From Papilionanthe hookeriana x Papilionanthe teres (taxonomy: Eukaryota; Streptophyta; Magnoliopsida; Asparagales; Orchidaceae), in contig CM040434.1 of NCBI GenBank assembly GCA_022702705.1, positions 57,771,974 to 57,835,973 of the forward strand: a stretch of DNA of 64,000 bases. The letters run 5' to 3'. The translations under genes were made by a program, and so were the position numbers. The notes under the pieces are model-generated. The model saw only the letters and a list, made by a program, of their open reading frames with translations. It did no database searches and was not told the origin of the DNA. Shown here in pieces: positions 59,101-64,000 of the stretch. Position 1 is the stretch's first letter. Every line of letters starts with the position of its first letter.

Positions 59101-60387
59101 ATTTAATCACAAACAGAACAACAAAACCACAACTTTAACTAAATTAAAACGTCTCGTTGAATGATCGGGAATAGCTCGGTTGATGTCACCCACGTGTTGC
59201 TAACGGGATTTCCCACGGTCTAAATGAAAGTGTGGAACTCGTTCAGTTGAGTTTAGCAAATTCATCTGGACTAAGTGAATTCGATGAAAATAACGGTGCC
59301 GGGATGACGAAACCGTGGGATCTTAATCGGTTCTATTTAATCAACTTTAAGATTTGTTTTAATCAAAACACTAAAGACATTTGGACTTTAAGATTTCTCT
59401 AAACCAAGATACTTTTCTCATCCCCTGATTTTCACCTTCTCAAACAAAACCTCTGCAACAACAAGGAGCTTGGAGCACAGTGGGCAGCACGGCCATCATC
59501 GTCAGCAAAACTTGGATCGACATCAGCAAAACCATTCTTAGAATTAAACAACCAAACCATAGGACTTCGAGGTAGTTTGCCTAGTGCAACATAAATCCTC
59601 AACTCTTTGTTAGGCATTTGCATAATCATGTTATGTAAATTAAGCCCTAACCAGTTTTAGGATTTTGAGGTAGTCGTTTGGTACGACATAAACCCTCACA
59701 TCTTCGAGGCTATTTGTATGATCATGTCGTACAAATATAAGGCCTAATTAATTAAAATTGGCAGGATGAAACATTAAATAACATCTTCTCAAATTAAAGC
59801 CAAACCATAGGATAGTTGGGAAGTCACCGAAGTTTACTTCAGGTCCGTGACATCCCCTACTTCTCTTCCTTTGGATTCTTAAAATAAACTGCTCCAAATT
59901 TGAGATATTCCCTATTGAAATTTCCAAAATCCAATTGTTTAAAAACTTTAATCTTTGAAATTCTTGAGAGCAAAACCACTGATCATTATCGAGAATTTTC
60001 TTAAATGATTCCCGTCATTTAAGATGTAATTAACTATAGGGGCTTGCCCTTATAGGGAACTTTATGAACCCAGGTAATATAAACTCTGCTTAATTTCTTT
60101 AGATTAAGGAGGGGAACTTGTCGGCTTATAAAATTGGTTTGCAGACCAAACGGCTGTCACAAATCTTCTAGTTTATTTAATCGAGCCCCATCATCAAGCA
60201 GTGTGTCTATTCTTCGAGATAGATACATGGTTTGTGGTGTGGTGCTCGTTTATATGAACTATTCGGGATGTGAGATCGATTTGATTTCATATCTTAAAAT
60301 TTTCAAACTTAAAATTATTTTCAAAATCAAATGCTACTTTCTAAATTATTTATACATTTAAATTAAAACCTAAAAAAAAGCCGTACA
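53135..60387 (+). repeat. 3' LTR of giant element (7.25 kb)
   Basis: Collinear with 33799-41083 over its full length, with single-base changes and small indels, for example loss of about 22 bp near 53268 relative to 33932-33953. Ends ..GCCGTACA at 60387, followed by the target duplication CTGTG. Confidence 0.92.
55461..55470 (+). promoter_or_regulatory. Putative LTR TATA box (3' LTR)
   Basis: CTATTTAAAC, same context as in the 5' LTR. In this copy it would drive transcription out into 60388 onward. Confidence 0.5.
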
Positions 60388-60940
60388 CTGTGGTTAGCAG
60401 TTCTAGTGGCATATCTCTTCTCCTTCCTCCCTTCTCTTTGGTATCTGGCTCAGGTCGCATTCTCTCATTTCCCCCTTACGGTATTCTCTATCCTACTTTA
60501 TTTTCGTTGATATTTTATGATTTGGGTTGAGGATTGCTTTGTGTGGTTTGCTCTTCACAATTTTTGGTTTTAGTCTATTTATAGTTCCTAGTTTTATTCT
60601 TTGTTTTCAGTGCAATCTTTGCAATTTTTTTCCTTTAGTTTTATTCTGTTGGAAGGGCTCTCTGAGCTTGTTTGCCATTTCCTATGATCACTACTATATG
60701 TTGGAAAGGTTTTTGTGAAGGGGATGATTTGAAGCCTTGTGATAATGTTGACAATTTGTGGTCTGAGGTTTGACTTTTCCATATGTTGGCCACTGGTGGA
60801 AAGATTTTTTTTCCTAGTGTGGCTTGCTCTATTGGGGCTCTTCCCTGAATTTTATTTTTGGTTAAATTGGTGCAAACTTGTTGTTCTACTCATCTGTTGG
60901 TTTTTGTTGGTGTTTCACTCTTTGTTGGATTAGCCAATGC
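60388..60940. other. Unassigned T-rich sequence right of giant element
   Basis: No conserved reading frame or known repeat recognised. Confidence 0.4.
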
Positions 60941-61528
60941 TATGTTAGTGGTGATGTTTGTAGTGGTGGTGTAGGTGATGCTTCTGTGTCATTATGGTGG
61001 TGTAGTTGGTGATTTGGCTGATACTTTTGTGTCATGGTGGTGGTATTTTTGGTGGTTATGTTGTGCAATATTGGTGGTGTTGTTGGTGGTGATTTTGTGC
61101 CATGTTTGTTGTGATATTTGTAGTGGTGGTGTAAGTGATACTTTTGTGCCACTGCAGTGTTTTTGTTGGTGGTGTGGGTGATGTTTTTGTGCCACGACGG
61201 TGGTGTTGTGGTACTGATGTTGTTCAATGGTGGTGGTGTTGTTGGTGGTGATGTTGTGATGTTGGTGGTGTTGTTGTGTTATGGTGTTGGTGGTGATGTT
61301 GTGTCATGGTGGTGGTGATGTTGGTGGTTTGTGTAGATATTGGGGGTGGTAAAGTTGTGTCATGGTGGTGGTGATGTTGGGGGTTTGTGTAGATATTGGG
61401 GGTGGTAATGTTGTGTTATGGTGGTAGTAGCTATTGGTGGTGACGTTGATTGGGTGGGTACTATTGGTAGGTGGTGTTGACATGGTGGTGTGTGTGTGGG
61501 CACTGGTGGTAGTTATTTTGATAATATC
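60941..61528. repeat. GGT/GTG-rich imperfect repeat, left part
   Basis: Phrases such as 'ggtggtgatgttgtgtcatggtggtggtgatgttgg' recur, including a near-perfect ~60-bp duplication around 61300-61410. Reading frames here only translate the repeat (Trp/Gly/Val or His/Thr/Pro-rich). Confidence 0.8.
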
Positions 61529-63134
61529 CGATGCACCAAAAATATATACTATTTTTGATATATAACTTTACCCATTTTTTGTGATATTGAACTTTAAAGA
61601 AAGGTATTTTTTATGATTTGTTGCGGTTATAATGATTTTAGGTGATTGGAGCGAAAAGAAGCAAAAATGAACGAATTCATAGCGAAAAGGAGCAAAAAGG
61701 AGAGAAATAGTTTCAGACGCCGTCAGCGCCATTTTCCCGAGAGCCCAGAACTTAATTGATGATAGAGCGCTGCCGGCGCCCAATGTCGATGGATTTCAAA
61801 TTTGAATAGTTTTGGTGACTTCTTGAAGGGATGCTTTAGGAAACTCATGGGATTTCCTTCCTAACTTATATGCAACTGTTTTTGGATGAAAATGGTGTGA
61901 TTTTTGGTGTGCGTTCTGAAGTTTTAGTGTGGTTCTAGAGAGGGAGTGTGTGTGTTGAGTGTTAGGGTGAGTGTAGAAGTGAGAATTTGAGAGGGATTCT
62001 TCTCTAAGGAGTGAATGAGAAGGAGTAAAGTGAGAGATTGCTTCTTCCTTTCCATTCTAAAGAGGGAATTGAGTGTTGCAAAGACTAGAGAAAAGGATTC
62101 AAAGGAACTTCAAGGGATTTGCATTAGGGAAGAGAAAGAGATAAGTTGTATTTTTTTTTTGTTTGTATAACTTTTCTTTTATATATAAAATCCATGTTTT
62201 ATTGTATTTTCTCCATGAATTCTGAGTAGTCTCCTTTGTCTTTCTTCTTGCATAGAGATGTGATGATGTGATGATGTGGATTTGAAGTGATTTTAAAGTA
62301 ATGAAGAAATTGTGATGGTTTTTCATTTCAAACTTGATTTACTTTTTAATCTGGCTAATTGAATTGTTAAAATATGTTGTTGAGCATTAACTCTGAAAGG
62401 ATTTAGTGTCCTACAACAATAATGAAGAATCCATTCAATGTCCATGGATGAATTGCGTAGTTCATGAAAATTAAATGCAAATAAATAGGGAAATATGTTT
62501 TGATGGTCTACAAATTAGAGGTTTCAAGGTGACAGGCTGAGATCCCCAATTTGGTCCCAAGATTAGTAACTAAACTCGAAGGTTAGCCTTCAGGTGAAGG
62601 GTGAGTGGGAGCTCCATAGTGACAGCTGGTATCCTCCCAACCTAGCCTTAGATTTAGTGACTAAACTTAGATATATCAATGTTCTTTTCATGATTGGAAA
62701 AGGGAGTACTCTTTTGAGGGTAAAGAAACATTTATGCTCATTCACACATCATATACTCGTTGCAAGATGAAAGATACTTTTCTTATATATCAAAACCTTT
62801 CAAATACATAGCTTAGTGTGTGTCTATTTGTTAATTTTGTTTTAAAAATATTAGAAGTAATTGTAGTTTGCTTATTTGTTACTGTTCTCTGCATCTTGTT
62901 AGTAGTAGTAAACATTAAACTTTAATTGCAATTTGAGTATTGGATTTCAGTATTACGTTATCTATTGTAAGAATCGTTGCTTCCCTGTGGGATCATAACC
63001 AGGACTCCATTAGAGCCCTGTATTAGTTGATACGATACTTATACTTGTGTTGAATGTTTGGACTTTACAAAATCATTATAAAAATATATAAATCTGAGTT
63101 CATAAGTTCTTACAATATTAAAAGTCTTGCATCA
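61529..63134 (+). mobile_element. Athila-like solo LTR (1.6 kb)
   Basis: Plus-oriented LTR with the 'ggtgacaggctgagatcccc', 'tccctgtgggatcataaccagg' and 'gatacgatacttatacttg' blocks shared with 5546-6721 and, reversed, 4876-5545. Ends are CGATGCA..TGCATCA, an inverted repeat apart from the first base. ATATC lies on both sides (61524-61528, 63135-63139). No PBS or gag follows. Degenerate GGCGCC-like sites lie at 61716-61780. Confidence 0.75.
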
Positions 63135-63139
63135 ATATC

Positions 63140-63425
63140 GTAATAGTAGTGTTCGAGGTGATGTTTGTAGTGGTGTTGTTGGTGATGGTTTGTTTGGGAA
63201 ATGATGTCCGTTCTGTTGGTGGTGATGTTGTGTGGTGGTATTGGTGTTTTTGGCGGTGATGTTTGTAGTGGTTTTTTTGTGCCATGGCGGTGGTGTTGTT
63301 AGTGATAATGGCGGTTTGTTTGGCAGTTTGTGGTGAGTTTTTGGTGACATGGTGGTGGTGGTGTGTGTGGATGTCGGTGGCATTTTTTGACGACATGGTG
63401 GTGGTGGCAATGTTCGTGGTTTGCT
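63140..63425. repeat. GGT/GTG-rich imperfect repeat, right part
   Basis: Same composition and phrases ('gtggtgttggtgatgg') as 60941-61523. The two parts were presumably one tract before the LTR inserted. Confidence 0.75.
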
Positions 63426-64000
63426 TAGGTGTTCCCTTTCTGTTACCTTTTCGAGTTATGTTATTTTAAATTACACTTTGTTTTTCTCTCTACTATAAAT
63501 TTATGTTTTCTGGTTCTTTTTCATGCTAGTATCATCATGGTAAAGACAAAAGAAATTGATTCTTCTGATGTGGGATAAAAATATGAGAATAATATTTTAC
63601 GAACTCTAACTTAAAGATGTGGAATTATAAAATAAGACAACTATCTATTTTAATAAGAAGGGATGAAAAAATATAACAAAGAAGTTCCGGGAGAGCATAA
63701 GAAGGGAATATGATGGGATGCAATTGAGAAACAAGTAAGATCAGTTAAAGAAGGATAAAAAATATGGAAAGCATTGAAGCAAGGATCCACAGGCTTGGGT
63801 AGAGACTGATAAAGCGAACCATCAATGCTTCAAAAGATCGGTGGGTTAAGAGAGAGAAGATGAGAGTTTATGAAACCTGAAGTTCCTTACTAATTCTTTA
63901 TTTCTTTAATTACATCAACAAATGAATAATCTAATAATTTGTAGGTCATCCTAATGCTAAAACATTTAAGTTCAATTATATTCACCCTGAGCTTGAAGAA
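63426..64000. other. Unassigned right edge
   Basis: Nothing recognisable in 575 bp. Confidence 0.4.

Larger units (their letters stand above)
33799..60387 (+). mobile_element. Giant (26.6 kb) Tat/Ogre-type LTR retrotransposon carrying an AlkB-like gene
   Basis: Two direct LTRs start TGTTGACC and end ..CCGTACA: 33799-41083 (7,285 bp) and 53135-60387 (7,253 bp). Flanks TTGTG (33794-33798) and CTGTG (60388-60392) match in four of five bases. The PBS TGGCGACTCCGCTGGGGA is at 41089. The internal region is 12.05 kb: ORF1-like region, gag, protease, RT, RNase H, second RNase H, integrase, AlkB-like ORF, minisatellite. In one ~215-base LTR stretch (36961 onward against 56271 onward) I count about ten differences, so the insertion is not very recent. 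All reading frames are broken. Confidence 0.93.

Noticed and set aside
60940..61227. His/Thr-rich frame of 95 codons on the minus strand, and Trp/Gly-rich frames on the plus strand
   Set aside because: Pure translation of the GGT/GTG repeat; the same applies to 63118-63410.

Overview
The window is plant nuclear DNA from a repeat-rich, heterochromatin-like region; no ordinary host gene is visible. Nearly everything is Ty3/gypsy LTR retrotransposon (Athila and Tat/Ogre lineages), LTR fragments, AT-rich tandem satellite and simple repeat. Evidence for a plant: Athila-type pol with tRNA-Asp-type primer binding sites, Tat/Ogre-type pol with a second (archaeal-type) RNase H and a tRNA-Arg-type primer binding site, and an env-position ORF of the 'putative plant transposon protein' type. 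The species cannot be named. All coding regions carry stops or frameshifts, so they are relics.

Layout. 1-5545: truncated minus-strand Athila element (integrase cut at the left, gag at the right) with a short LTR piece. 5546-6721: Athila-like LTR in the opposite orientation. 6784-7882: satellite of ~77-79 bp units in a ~231 bp higher order. 7883-27418: composite minus-strand Athila insertion (gag, protease, RT, RNase H, integrase, env-position ORF) whose env-position ORF is split by a 7.3-kb solo LTR (10727-18042, perfect 5-bp target duplication). 27424-29420: the same satellite resumes in phase. 29881-31456: opposed fragments of Tat-type LTRs. 31457-33798: degenerate satellite-like sequence and an LTR-promoter-like region.

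33799-60387 is one giant (26.6 kb) plus-strand Tat/Ogre-type element with two 7.25-7.3 kb LTRs, a near-perfect target duplication, PBS, ORF1-like region, gag, protease, RT, RNase H, second RNase H, integrase, a hairpin-forming minisatellite and a 3' LTR. Between integrase and the 3' LTR, in sense orientation, lies a recognisable AlkB-type 2-oxoglutarate/Fe(II) dioxygenase of the plant ALKBH9/ALKBH10 (m6A RNA demethylase) type, contiguous and apparently intronless. This is the main discovery candidate: a retrotransposon that seems to have captured a host RNA demethylase. This copy has about four frame breaks and a Gln where the first iron-binding His is expected.

60388-64000: unassigned sequence, then a GGT/GTG repeat tract split by a 1.6-kb Athila-like solo LTR with a 5-bp target duplication. 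A second recurring theme is LTRs of two lineages whose 3' ends contain a fossil primer binding site, suggesting a downstream shift of primer use.
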